64,000 bases of DNA from an uncultured Schlesneria sp. Lineage in GTDB: Bacteria; Planctomycetota; Planctomycetia; Planctomycetales; Planctomycetaceae. Under the pieces are notes generated by a model. The model had not been told where the DNA came from. It saw only the letters and a program-made list of their open reading frames with translations, and did not search any database. This document shows, one piece after another, positions 36,030 through 45,205 of the stretch (its first letter is position 1; each line of letters begins with the position of its first letter). The stretch is from the NCBI GenBank assembly GCA_903899985.1, contig CAIULL010000174.1:1-64000 (forward strand), in the 5' to 3' direction. The position numbers and the translations under genes are program-made.

Positions 36030-37601
36030 ATGGATTCAATTCAAACGATTTTATCGCGACTTGGTCTGGCGAACGAAATGCAGGCCATCTGGATCGGCGA
36101 TACGCGAATTTCGGGTTCCGGTATTCCATTGCATAGTCGATCGCCCATCAACGGTTCTCATCTGGCGACAATCATGTCTGCGTCGGCAAGCGACGTTCCT
36201 TTCGTCATCTCCGCAGCCAACAAATCGTTTGTCGATTGGCGAATCATCCCTGCGCCGCATCGAGGTGAGTTTGTCAGGCGAGTTGGTAATCGATTCCGGG
36301 AGTTAAAGTCCGAACTTGCTGCAATCATTTCATGGGAGGTCGGCAAGATTACGCAGGAAGCGATCGGCGAAGTTCAGGAAGTCATTGACATTTGTGATTT
36401 TGCGGTCGGCCTCAGTCGCCAGCTTCATGGACTGACGATCGCCAGCGAACGTCCGTTCCATCGACTGGCGGAACAGTGGCTTCCTCTGGGGACAGTGGGG
36501 GTCATCACGGCCTTTAATTTTCCGATGGCGGTCTGGGCCTGGAATGCGGCGTTGGCCTGGGTGTGTGGCGACCCCGTTATCTGGAAGCCGTCCGAAAAAA
36601 CTCCGCTCTGTGCCATAGCCTGCCAAGCCGTCGTTGCTTCAGTACTTCGCGAAATGCCCGAGATTCCCACGGCCGTTTCGTCGGTAATTGTCGGACAAAA
36701 AGAAATTGGACAGCGTTTGTCTGATTCGCCAGACGTACCTCTTGTCTCTGCGACAGGGTCCACCGCGATGGGTCGCGCAGTGGCTCAGCGCGTCGCTTCT
36801 CGACTAGGACGATCTCTGCTTGAACTGGGGGGAAATAACGCAATGATTGTTGCTCCCTCTGCGGATATTGAATTGACGATTCGAGCGATCGTTTTCTCGG
36901 CTGTTGGTACGTGCGGACAAAGGTGTACGACTCTTCGACGATTAATCGTTCACGAAAGTCTGGTGAAAGCTGTCATCGGCAGGCTGATCTCAATTTATGA
37001 ACGACTTCCGATCGGAAATCCGACGGAGGCGAAGACTCTGATCGGCCCCTTGATTGACGAGGCGGCTTGGCTGTCCATGGAATCGGCATTGAAACGCGCC
37101 GCCGCCGAAGGTGCGACCGTCCACGGTGGCCAGCGCTTGAACGAGGGAGTTCCTGAGGGAGGGGTCTACGTTCGGCCTGCGATCGTCGATTTTTGCGGAA
37201 TCAAGTCCGATTCGGCAAACCCTTCAGCAACGACTCAGCAAAGCGTCATACGAGACGAAACGTTTGCACCCATTCTCTACGTCAAGAGTTACACAACATT
37301 CGAAGAAGCGATCGCAATCCATAATGACGTGCCTCAAGGACTCGCATCGTCAATTATGACGAGCGACATGAGCGAGGCGGAGCGGTTTTGCTCGGCGGCC
37401 GGATCAGATTGCGGGATTGTGAATGTGAATGTCGGCCCCAGCGGAGCGGAAATTGGTGGCGCTTTCGGAGGTGAAAAGGCGACAGGAGGAGGTCGGGAAT
37501 CAGGGTCCGACAGCTGGAAAGCGTACATGCGTCGAACCACAAACACGATTAACTATTCCAAAGAGTTGCCGCTCGCTCAAGGAATTCGATTTGATTTATA
37601 A
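36030..37601 (+). CDS. Aldehyde dehydrogenase (piperideine-6-carboxylate / aminoadipate semialdehyde dehydrogenase type)
   Basis: A 523-residue NAD-dependent aldehyde dehydrogenase. The substrate/cofactor region reads TAFNFPMAVWAWN, the catalytic Glu lies in LELGGNNA and the nucleophilic Cys in GQRCTTLRRL. The length and CTTLRR sequence match the ALDH7 (antiquitin/AmaB) branch, which oxidises aminoadipate semialdehyde in lysine breakdown. The ATG at 36030 has GGAG 9 nt upstream; an earlier TTG is unlikely. It converges on gcvPA with a 12-bp gap. No lysine catabolic partner is nearby. Confidence 0.88.
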   Translation: MDSIQTILSRLGLANEMQAIWIGDTRISGSGIPLHSRSPINGSHLATIMSASASDVPFVISAANKSFVDWRIIPAPHRGEFVRRVGNRFRELKSELAAIISWEVGKITQEAIGEVQEVIDICDFAVGLSRQLHGLTIASERPFHRLAEQWLPLGTVGVITAFNFPMAVWAWNAALAWVCGDPVIWKPSEKTPLCAIACQAVVASVLREMPEIPTAVSSVIVGQKEIGQRLSDSPDVPLVSATGSTAMGRAVAQRVASRLGRSLLELGGNNAMIVAPSADIELTIRAIVFSAVGTCGQRCTTLRRLIVHESLVKAVIGRLISIYERLPIGNPTEAKTLIGPLIDEAAWLSMESALKRAAAEGATVHGGQRLNEGVPEGGVYVRPAIVDFCGIKSDSANPSATTQQSVIRDETFAPILYVKSYTTFEEAIAIHNDVPQGLASSIMTSDMSEAERFCSAAGSDCGIVNVNVGPSGAEIGGAFGGEKATGGGRESGSDSWKAYMRRTTNTINYSKELPLAQGIRFDL

Positions 37602-37613
37602 ACGGCACACAGT

Positions 37614-38975
37614 TCAGTTTGCGGCCAAAGCATTGACAAGGCGATCGATTTCGGCTTTGGTTCGTGATTCCGTCACCGCGATCAGGACGCTTTGTTCCCG
37701 ATCTTCCTGTGAAAGCCAATCAAGTCCGGGGAAGTGATTGAGGGCCGGTCCAATATCAATATTGGCTGCAGCAGCCCGTCGAATTGCGACCTCTGCACCG
37801 TGTCGGTACTTTAAGACGAATTCTTTGAAGAACGGCTGCTCGAACGGCAATTCGCAACCGTCAATCAGCTTCAGGCGGTCAGCCGCATAGTGAGCTTTAC
37901 GACAGCTCAATTCGGCAACTTCTTTCAGTCCCTGCGGTCCGAGAAGCGACAAATAGACTGTTGCACGTAACGCTATCAATCCCTGATTTGTACAGATATT
38001 ACTCATTGCACCTGCGCGACGAATGTGTTGTTCTCGCGCCTGCAGGTTTAAAAAAAAACAGCGTTTCCCATTTCGGTCAACCGTCTGTCCAATTAGCCTT
38101 CCAGGCATCTTTCGGACATATTGCTGACGGCAGGCAAGCAGTCCGAGATATGGCCCACCGAACTGTAGAGGTGTACCAATTGATTGACCTTCTGCAACAG
38201 CGATGTCTGCGCCAAGATCGCCAGGTCGCTTAAGAATGCCCAAGCTCAGCGGGTCAAAACTGACGATCAGCAGTGCACCGTATTGATCCGCGAGTTTACG
38301 GATTGCTTCGATGTCTTCGAGGCAGCCGAAGAAATTTGGTTGCTGGACGATAATACAGGCCGTCTGGTCGTCGACAACTTTCTCCAAGGCAGCGACTTCG
38401 CAAATACCCGACGATGCAGGAACGACTTCAAGTTTTGTCGCCTTGTTCGTCAGATAAGTTTTCAGGGTAGCGACGTATTCGGGGTTCGTCGAACCGAGAC
38501 ACACGACACTTCCGGTTCGATCGTTACAACGCATGGCCATCAGGGTGGCTTCAGCGACTCCGCTGCCCCCTTCGTAAAGACTTGAATTTGCGACATCGAG
38601 ACCCGTGAGTTCAGCGATCATCGACTGAAATTCAAAGAACGCTTGCAACGTTCCCTGACTGGCTTCTGCCTGATAGGGTGTGTACGCGGTGTAGAACTCG
38701 CCTCGCGACGTCACTTCATCCACAACACTCGGGATATAATGATCGTAAGCGCCACCTCCCATAAAACATGAGCGAGCTGATCCGCCGAAGTTGTTCGACG
38801 CCAATTCCCGTAAATGATGTTCTAACTCGAGTTCAGTCAGCGCCGGAGGAAGATCCAGTTGGCGATGGAGTTGAAGTTCTGAAGGGATCTCGTCGATCAG
38901 CGTCTGAAGTGAATCAACGCCAATGCGCTGAAGCATCTGCTGCTGTTCATCGGGCGTACAAAACAAATAGGCCAC
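37614..38975 (-). CDS. gcvPA: Glycine dehydrogenase (decarboxylating) subunit 1
   Basis: The N-terminal half of the split P-protein of the glycine cleavage system. It lacks the PLP-binding lysine, which belongs to subunit 2. The 453-residue product starts like its relatives (VAYLFCTPDEQ). I place the start at GTG 38975 because AAGGA lies 7-8 nt upstream, not at the GTG 21 nt earlier. Family blocks include FMGGGAYDHYIPSVVDEV and YTPYQAEASQGTLQ. gcvH lies 77 bp upstream on the same strand. gcvPB and gcvT are absent from the window. Confidence 0.95.
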   Translation of the reverse strand: MAYLFCTPDEQQQMLQRIGVDSLQTLIDEIPSELQLHRQLDLPPALTELELEHHLRELASNNFGGSARSCFMGGGAYDHYIPSVVDEVTSRGEFYTAYTPYQAEASQGTLQAFFEFQSMIAELTGLDVANSSLYEGGSGVAEATLMAMRCNDRTGSVVCLGSTNPEYVATLKTYLTNKATKLEVVPASSGICEVAALEKVVDDQTACIIVQQPNFFGCLEDIEAIRKLADQYGALLIVSFDPLSLGILKRPGDLGADIAVAEGQSIGTPLQFGGPYLGLLACRQQYVRKMPGRLIGQTVDRNGKRCFFLNLQAREQHIRRAGAMSNICTNQGLIALRATVYLSLLGPQGLKEVAELSCRKAHYAADRLKLIDGCELPFEQPFFKEFVLKYRHGAEVAIRRAAAANIDIGPALNHFPGLDWLSQEDREQSVLIAVTESRTKAEIDRLVNALAAN

Positions 38976-39052
38976 TTGAGAATCCTTTTTCAGCACCAGG
39001 GGCTTATTCAGATGATCGGTTCTGATTCATGGTCCAAACTCGAATGTGTGTT

Positions 39053-39472
39053 TCAGTGTTCCGTCGCCGCACAATGAGACTGGTATTGAGACTGATCGAG
39101 CAAGTTCGACAGTTCAGCAAGGTTTGAAACCTTTGCCTTAATCATCCAGCCTTCACCGAATGGGCTGGATGTGAGCAATTCCAACTCGGCCGGGATCGTT
39201 TTTCCGTCAACGCCGCGACGCTCCGTCAGCCGTTCGTTTCTTTCCACGATCTCGCCACTGACAGGGGCGTAGAGATCGCTGACCGCTTTAACGCTTTCCA
39301 CTTCTCCAAACGGTTGACCTTGGATCAGTTTTCTTCCGATCGGGGGAAGTTCAGCAAACACCAGATCTGTCAGCAAATGGACAGCGAAATCCGTAATGCC
39401 GATCGTTGCGATTCCGTCTTCAATCGCGACCCATTCATGTGTTTTCGAATACTTAAGTTGGCTGGGATTCAT
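39053..39472 (-). CDS. gcvH: Glycine cleavage system H protein
   Basis: The lipoyl carrier that shuttles the aminomethyl group between P-, T- and L-proteins. In this 139-residue protein the lipoylated residue is Lys62 in GEVESVKAVSD, and the N-terminus (YSKTHEWVAIEDG) is classical. It precedes gcvPA in the same operon. I looked for a tandem glycine riboswitch in the 141 bp upstream and saw none of its conserved features. Confidence 0.95.
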   Translation of the reverse strand: MNPSQLKYSKTHEWVAIEDGIATIGITDFAVHLLTDLVFAELPPIGRKLIQGQPFGEVESVKAVSDLYAPVSGEIVERNERLTERRGVDGKTIPAELELLTSSPFGEGWMIKAKVSNLAELSNLLDQSQYQSHCAATEH

Positions 39473-39613
39473 GGGGATAACGACTCCGTTCGCAGTTTCA
39501 GATTTAACTTCCGTCTCACAGTGGCTGAGGGCATCCTAGTCGCTGAGTCGAAGCCCCAGCAACTGCGGGATGATTGGCCACAGGAAGTTTTGACGTCATT
39601 TTCGTCAGAAAGA

Positions 39614-40090
39614 TTACTCGCAAGTGGCACAATCGGTCGGATGGCATTCCACCTGATGCTCCATGTCCGCGATCTTACCAATTCGGCGTGCGTGGCGACC
39701 ACCCTCGAAGGAGGTTCCAAGCCAGATTTCGATCATCCGTGACGTCAGTCGTTCGCCGAGAAGGTCGGCAGAGAGGCAAAGCACGTTCGCATCGTTGTGG
39801 CGTCGGCTCATTTCAGCCGTCAATTCATCGTGACAGAGCGCAGCCCGCACTCCTGGAAATTTATTGGCGACGATACTCATTCCAATTCCGCTTCCACAGA
39901 TCAGAATTGCTCGATCCGCTTTGCCTTCGGAAACAGAACGAGCCCCTTTCGCTCCAAAGTCCGGGTAATCGACAATTTCCGCTGTGACAGGCCCCATATC
40001 GATTGTTTCATGACCGAGTTCGGCAGCCTGGGCGAGAATTCGCCCCTTTACTTGAAAGCCGCGATGATCACTGGCGACAACAATTTTCAT
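39614..40090 (-). CDS. rpiB: Ribose-5-phosphate isomerase B
   Basis: It interconverts ribose 5-phosphate and ribulose 5-phosphate in the pentose phosphate pathway. The 158-residue protein has the family start KIVVASDHRGF, the catalytic Cys region ILICGSGIGMSI and RAALCHDELTAEMSRRHNDANVL. The C-terminus is slightly long and ends in Cys-rich CATCE. The YrdC/phosphatase fusion gene lies 87 bp upstream on the same strand, matching the Sua5-phosphatase-RpiB order of Bacillus. Confidence 0.95.
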   Translation of the reverse strand: MKIVVASDHRGFQVKGRILAQAAELGHETIDMGPVTAEIVDYPDFGAKGARSVSEGKADRAILICGSGIGMSIVANKFPGVRAALCHDELTAEMSRRHNDANVLCLSADLLGERLTSRMIEIWLGTSFEGGRHARRIGKIADMEHQVECHPTDCATCE

Positions 40091-40177
40091 ATAAGGCGAC
40101 TCAAATCTCTTAGTGGGTCGTAAAGCAAATCAATTGGGGCGGACGGATTGTAACAAAAATCTTTCAACTCGAAGAGT

Positions 40178-41299
40178 TTACGGCCTGGCAGGAATCAGCC
40201 GGGATATCAAAGTTTTCAGGTTCTGGGCGATCGCGTCCTTGCATTCGGCATACTCAGCAGGCCCACCTCCATAGGGATCGGAAATATCGACTTGATCTGA
40301 AGACAACAGGCCGACACGACTGACAAGATCAGGATAAGTATTCAAAATCGACTGGCGATGTCCTCGGGTCATTGTCAAAACATGATCCGCGTGTAGCAGA
40401 AGCCGTTCCGTCAATGGTTGGCTTTCGTGATTACGAAGGTCAATCCCTTCTTGAGCGAGCGCGTTAATTGCTTCGCGACTCGCTGGAGCACCGTTGCCAG
40501 CGGACACACCAGCAGAAACCACATTAAACCCGCGATCCATCAGTTCTTCATCATGACAATTCAGTCGATTTGCAAGCAACCTTCGAAACAAGGCTTCCGC
40601 CATAGGACTGCGGCATGTGTTTCCCGTACAAATAAAAAGGTAAACCTCGCTGCATAATCTTTTCAGAGTGCACTCTGATACGACGCCCGGATGAGCGACG
40701 AACCAGCGATCTGAATCAACGTTGACGACCGTCGACGGTTCTCCATAACGACAAGGTCCATCATCGAAGATCAATGCCAGTTGATCGCCAAAATGTGATG
40801 CAATCTCTGCCGCGCTGCGCGGCATGATTTCTTCAGAAGAAACCTCTGCACACGCGATTAAGGGTGCAGGGCACAATTTCAACGTTTCTAAAAGCAGCGG
40901 TTGAGCCGGTGATCGAAAGCTTACGGTATTGTCACTTGCGGTTAAGGCTTTTTGAACGTTGATGTTAAAATCTTCAAAAACACCATTGATCAACGAGCGA
41001 TTCATCGCAATCGTCAGCGGCCCCGGCCATCCGCGACGAGACAGCTTGTCAGCAAAATTCGGCAGCTTCGGGACATAATCCCAGAGTTCAAAACAAGACT
41101 TCAGCAAGAGTGTTCGCCGACCTTCGGGCTGAAGGGCGGTCAGCTTTTCGACGCCGCGTGAACTTAATGGATTGGCAACGATCAGATAGACCGTCTCGGT
41201 TGGAAATGCGACCAGATCGCCTTCCGCGAGTCGATGACACGCGCGATGGATTGCATCGCGTGGGTCGTCACTTTTGCGAATTTCGACAATCTGCGTCAT
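40178..41299 (-). CDS. Fusion: YrdC/Sua5-like domain plus low-molecular-weight phosphatase domain
   Basis: A 373-residue protein. Residues 10-205 form a YrdC/Sua5-like domain (FPTETVY at 32-38), but the substrate-binding KxR-type motif of threonylcarbamoyl-AMP synthases is not recognisable: residues 54-66 read TALQPEGRRTLLL. Residues 218-373 form a low-molecular-weight phosphatase with the P-loop CTGNTCR (Cys224-Arg230) and the general acid in DISDPYGG (Asp340). Thr228 occupies the place that is Ile in tyrosine phosphatases and Thr in the phosphoarginine phosphatase YwlE. rpiB follows in the same direction. Confidence 0.88.
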   Translation of the reverse strand: MTQIVEIRKSDDPRDAIHRACHRLAEGDLVAFPTETVYLIVANPLSSRGVEKLTALQPEGRRTLLLKSCFELWDYVPKLPNFADKLSRRGWPGPLTIAMNRSLINGVFEDFNINVQKALTASDNTVSFRSPAQPLLLETLKLCPAPLIACAEVSSEEIMPRSAAEIASHFGDQLALIFDDGPCRYGEPSTVVNVDSDRWFVAHPGVVSECTLKRLCSEVYLFICTGNTCRSPMAEALFRRLLANRLNCHDEELMDRGFNVVSAGVSAGNGAPASREAINALAQEGIDLRNHESQPLTERLLLHADHVLTMTRGHRQSILNTYPDLVSRVGLLSSDQVDISDPYGGGPAEYAECKDAIAQNLKTLISRLIPARP

Positions 41300-41630
41300 T
41301 ACGGGGATTCCAAACGATGGAACAAGGCGCGTTTTTTGAGGGAATGGGACTGGATTTGTGGTTGTTCGACCGCGAACTAAAGGGAGGTCGTATCAATCCT
41401 CAGGCGACGTTTGTAAGGCAATAAAACAACTGTGCAACAGAATCAGTGTATCCAACAAGTCTGGCTGGATCAACCAATGCAGTGATTGTTATTGAGACAA
41501 GTTGTTTTCTGGAATACGCTTACGAAAATGTGGTCTGATTCGAATTGACCGTGAATCCAAACCGTTAGGATGAGCGGACAGAATTTCTGTTCCATGCGAA
41601 TGCGAAACTTAAAAAGAGACCAATAGACCA

Positions 41631-43019
41631 ATGGATACGAATAATTGCTTGTCGGCGCATCTGGTCGGGGTCTGCGGGTCAGGGATGCGCGCCCTGGCCG
41701 AAGTCCTTATGGACCGCGGATGGTCTCTTTCGGGTTCTGATCTGACCGCTCCGACCGCTTCCATCAAAAGGTTGATTGAACGCGGGCTTGTTTTTCATCA
41801 AGGCCATTCTGAAGAAAACGTTCCAGAAACAACTCAACGATTAATTTACAGTCCTGCAATCCCGTTAAAAAACGTGGAACGGAAACTGGCCCAAGTTCGC
41901 TTCTTGCCGCAACAATCCTATAGCCAAGCCGTAGGGCAGTTGATGAGGCACTCGACTGGGGTCTGCGTTGCCGGTACTCATGGAAAAAGCACAACGACGG
42001 CGATGGTCGCAACAATTTTAGAGGAATCACGACGTTTATCGGCCGTCGTCATGGGAGCAGAATTGTGCGACGGAGGCCGGAGCGGATGGAGCGGAACCGG
42101 GGATTTATTCGTCGCAGAAAGCTGCGAATTTCAACAGAGCTTCCTCGATATGAACCCGAAATACTCGGCGATTCTCACCGTCGAACCGGACCATTTTGAC
42201 TGCTATGCCAACCTGGAATCTCTTCAAGCTGCATTTTGCGATTTTGCGAGCAGGACCGCTTCCGACGGCGTGCTCTTGTTTAACAGCGATTGTGATGTAT
42301 CCAAAGTTGTTTCGAAAAAGGCTCAAACGAACGCAAAGCGGGTCTCGTTTGGAATGGATCATCTCGCAGATTGGCAGGCCGCAGACCAGGAGCAAACAAG
42401 TATTGGAACTCGATTTCAACTGACATATCAGGGAAAGTCTGTCATCGAAATCGATCTGCCAATTCACGGTCAACACAATGTCTGGAACGGACTTGCAGCT
42501 GCAGCTTTGTGTTCCGAAATTGGTGTCTCACCCGAGTCCATTCGTCAAAGCCTATCCAGATTCCACGGGATTCGCCGTCGATTCGAATTTGTCGGCGAAT
42601 TCCACGGTGTGACGTTCATCGACGATTACGCCCACCATCCAACGGCTGTGCGTACAACATTAAGTACCTTACGGAAAATCATGGGAACACGTCGAATCCG
42701 ATGCGTATTCCAACCCCATCAAATCCGTCGAACAACGGTCTTGATGACGGATTTCGCAACGAGTTTTTTTGATGCTGATGAAGTGCTTTTAGCACCGGTC
42801 TTCGCCGCACGCGAATCGGTCGCTGATGAGCCAGAAGTGGTTTCACGCGAATTGGCCGATCGCATCTCATTAGAAGGTGTTCCTGCCCAGTTTTTCACGT
42901 CGCTTGACCTGATCGTAAACACATTAGAGGATGCAATGCGCCCCGGAGATGTTATTGTGACCATGGGGGCTGGCGACATAGACCGGATACATCATGAGTT
43001 CACTCGACGCATACAATGA
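41631..43019 (+). CDS. murC: UDP-N-acetylmuramate--L-alanine ligase
   Basis: It adds the first amino acid, L-alanine, to UDP-MurNAc in the cytoplasm. The 462-residue Mur ligase shows the N-terminal Rossmann motif VGVCGSGMRALAE, the ATP loop GTHGKSTTTAM, the catalytic DDYAHHPTAV block and a C-terminal ligase domain. The gene begins a plus-strand run murC-murB-ddl and overlaps murB by 26 bp, implying translational coupling. It supports a peptidoglycan wall in this planctomycete. Confidence 0.95.
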   Translation: MDTNNCLSAHLVGVCGSGMRALAEVLMDRGWSLSGSDLTAPTASIKRLIERGLVFHQGHSEENVPETTQRLIYSPAIPLKNVERKLAQVRFLPQQSYSQAVGQLMRHSTGVCVAGTHGKSTTTAMVATILEESRRLSAVVMGAELCDGGRSGWSGTGDLFVAESCEFQQSFLDMNPKYSAILTVEPDHFDCYANLESLQAAFCDFASRTASDGVLLFNSDCDVSKVVSKKAQTNAKRVSFGMDHLADWQAADQEQTSIGTRFQLTYQGKSVIEIDLPIHGQHNVWNGLAAAALCSEIGVSPESIRQSLSRFHGIRRRFEFVGEFHGVTFIDDYAHHPTAVRTTLSTLRKIMGTRRIRCVFQPHQIRRTTVLMTDFATSFFDADEVLLAPVFAARESVADEPEVVSRELADRISLEGVPAQFFTSLDLIVNTLEDAMRPGDVIVTMGAGDIDRIHHEFTRRIQ

Positions 43020-43872
43020 AATACTTCAACGAGACGAGCCACTGGCTCCTTATACATGGTTGCGACTGGGAGGGCCGGCACAGTACCTGGCAACTCCGCG
43101 ATCGGTCGAAGAGCTGACTGGGATCGTCACAGTCTGTCATGACGAACAACTGCCGATCCATATTTTAGGAGGTGGTTCCAATTTGCTCGTCAAAGACGAA
43201 GGTGTCAGTGGCGTCGTCATCCGCTTGACGGCACCGGTTTTTGAGAAGGTCGAAATCATTGGAAATCGGGCGCGAGCCGGGGCTGGCGCGTTATTATCGC
43301 ACGTGATTTCTGAAACGGTCCGGGTCGGTCTGGCGGGATTTGAAAATCTGGCAGGAATTCCGGGTACAATCGGTGGCGCCCTCTGCGGGAATAGCGGTGG
43401 TCGGCTGGGTGAGGTCTCACAGCTCGTTTCCAGCGTCACCGGATTGACGTCTCTGGGCGAGCGAGTGGTGCGAGGTAAAGACGAACTTTCGTTTGATTAC
43501 CGCCAAAGTAACCTCAATGAATTGATCATCATCGAAGCGGAATTTGAACTTCGACCGGATGACCCCGAGGCAATCGCTCAGATGCTGAAGATGAATTGGA
43601 TTGCCAAAAAATCCGTGCAACCTCTCAGCTCTCAATCCGCAGGTTGCGTCTTCAAAAACCCGCGTGGTCAACGAGCGGGATTGCTGATCGAGCAAGCCGG
43701 GTTGAAGGGAACCCGCGTGGGTGGCGCCGAAATCAGTGATCGCCACGCCAATTTCATCGTCACTCATCCCGGAGCCAAATCGAGCGACGTCATGAGACTG
43801 ATCGATCTGACCCGCTCCAAGATCTCCGAACAATTCGGAGTCCATCTAGAGCCCGAAATCAAATTCTGGTAA
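42994..43872 (+). CDS. murB: UDP-N-acetylenolpyruvoylglucosamine reductase
   Basis: It reduces UDP-GlcNAc-enolpyruvate to UDP-MurNAc with FAD and NADPH. The 292-residue protein has the FAD-binding LGGGSNLLV segment, GIPGTIGGALCGNSGG, and the late FKNPRG and QAGLKGTRVGGAEIS motifs with the catalytic acid in the C-terminal part. Its ATG lies inside the end of murC. About 230 bp separate it from ddl, unlike the tight murC-murB join. Confidence 0.95.
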   Translation: MSSLDAYNEILQRDEPLAPYTWLRLGGPAQYLATPRSVEELTGIVTVCHDEQLPIHILGGGSNLLVKDEGVSGVVIRLTAPVFEKVEIIGNRARAGAGALLSHVISETVRVGLAGFENLAGIPGTIGGALCGNSGGRLGEVSQLVSSVTGLTSLGERVVRGKDELSFDYRQSNLNELIIIEAEFELRPDDPEAIAQMLKMNWIAKKSVQPLSSQSAGCVFKNPRGQRAGLLIEQAGLKGTRVGGAEISDRHANFIVTHPGAKSSDVMRLIDLTRSKISEQFGVHLEPEIKFW

Positions 43873-44007
43873 TTTTCGTGCGCGTCGGGGGGATGGGTTG
43901 AAAATAGGTTTGTCGTTGGCGCGTTGGTGTCTTTCGGATTGCCGATTGTGCGGACGGGAAGCTTATTCAGGATTCGAGACGTCAATACATCGATATGGAA
44001 TCGTTTT

Positions 44008-44074
44008 GACTTTTAAAGTCGAGACGCGTCTCACAACGCGCGAAGGATTCGCGTTCGAACCCCGTCGTGCGACG
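44008..44074 (+). promoter_or_regulatory. Palindrome-rich leader upstream of ddl
   Basis: Four palindromes lie almost end to end: GACTTTTAAAGTC (44008-44020), GAGACGCGTCTC (44021-44032, perfect), AACGCG pairing with CGCGTT (44035-44040 and 44050-44055) and CGTC pairing with GACG (44063-44066 and 44071-44074). The last ends 28 nt before the ddl start. It may be a structured 5' leader or adjacent operator sites. It has no T run, so it is not a simple terminator. Confidence 0.4.
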
Positions 44075-44102
44075 CATACTAAAAAACGCAAGGAAGCGAA
44101 TA

Positions 44103-45107
44103 ATGATGGAGAATGGATTGTCATTGCGCGTTGCTGTTCTTGCTGGGGGGGATTCGGACGAACGTTCCGTCAGCTTGAAAAGTGGGATGGCCGTGGCTAA
44201 GGCTCTCGCCCATGCCGGACATAGTGTCCTGCATCTCGATCCGGCGATCGTGGAATTGTCCGGAATTGATTGGTCTCAATTCGACGTTGCGTTTGTCGCA
44301 CTACACGGTCGATTCGGAGAAGATGGTCAGGTACAGCAGCTACTGGACGATGCTGCCGTTCCATACACGGGAAGCAGCGCACTTGCGTCGCGACTTGCGT
44401 TCAGCAAATCCGCAGCGAAGGAACGCTTCGAGCAGTTTGGAGTTCCGACCCCTCCGTATTCGTTAATCCATTACAACGAAGACTTGCAGCAAATTTCGCG
44501 AAAAACAGCTGAAATTGGTTTTCCGCTGGTCGTCAAGCCGGATACACAGGGGTCGAGCCTTGGAGTGAGTATCGTTCGATCCTCTGAACAACTTCCAAAT
44601 GCGTTGAAACTTTGTTTCCAATACGATGTGTTCGGTGTCGTGGAAACGATGATTGAAGGGTCCGAATGGACAGTAGGGCTGATCGACTTGCAGACGTTAC
44701 CTGCCATTAAAATTGAAACGGACCGTGAGTTCTTTGATTGGCAGGCGAAATACGAAGACGACTCAACTCGCTATATCTTCGATGCGGAGATTCCACCGGC
44801 TGTGATCGAGAATATCGAGCTTGTTGCTCAAAATGCCTGTGTCGCGTTGGGAACCCGTGGTCTGGCTCGAGTCGATCTGAGACTTGATTTACAGAATCAA
44901 CCCTGGGTCCTTGAGATCAACACGGTTCCCGGATTCACAGACCACAGCCTGCTTCCGAAAGCCGCAGCACGTATGGGAATCGATTTCGTCACGTTATGCG
45001 ACCGGATCGTGCGGTCTTGTCTCGAGAAATCAATTCCTCAACGAAACGGCAATCATAAACTGAGTCCTCACGCTTTCGGCACGAAACATCGGATTCTTCG
45101 CGACTGA
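44103..45107 (+). CDS. ddl: D-alanine--D-alanine ligase
   Basis: It makes the D-Ala-D-Ala dipeptide of the peptidoglycan stem. The 334-residue ATP-grasp enzyme shows LAGGDSDERSVSLKSG at the N-terminus, VALHGRFGEDG, the ATP-binding VKPDTQGSSLGVS and the metal-binding LEINTVPGFTDHS. I start it at ATG 44103 with AGGAA 7 nt upstream; ATG 44106 follows immediately. In many bacteria ftsQ-ftsA-ftsZ come next, but here only a frameshifted fragment and a glycosyltransferase follow. Confidence 0.95.
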   Translation: MMENGLSLRVAVLAGGDSDERSVSLKSGMAVAKALAHAGHSVLHLDPAIVELSGIDWSQFDVAFVALHGRFGEDGQVQQLLDDAAVPYTGSSALASRLAFSKSAAKERFEQFGVPTPPYSLIHYNEDLQQISRKTAEIGFPLVVKPDTQGSSLGVSIVRSSEQLPNALKLCFQYDVFGVVETMIEGSEWTVGLIDLQTLPAIKIETDREFFDWQAKYEDDSTRYIFDAEIPPAVIENIELVAQNACVALGTRGLARVDLRLDLQNQPWVLEINTVPGFTDHSLLPKAAARMGIDFVTLCDRIVRSCLEKSIPQRNGNHKLSPHAFGTKHRILRD

Positions 45108-45205
45108 CGTGTGGTTCAAATAATTCGTTCTCGAAAGAGCGGGTTCATGTAAGATTGAGCGAATATAGGAGCCGTTCTCATAATCGCTTCCTCCGGTGGT
45201 TGCGC

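Noticed and set aside
39473-39613. Glycine riboswitch upstream of gcvH
   Set aside because: I could not find the conserved tandem aptamer cores or their junctions on the minus strand.
44021-44075. tRNA-like segment with GTTCGAACCCC
   Set aside because: The T-loop-like sequence has no matching 5-bp T stem and no acceptor or anticodon stem could be built around it.
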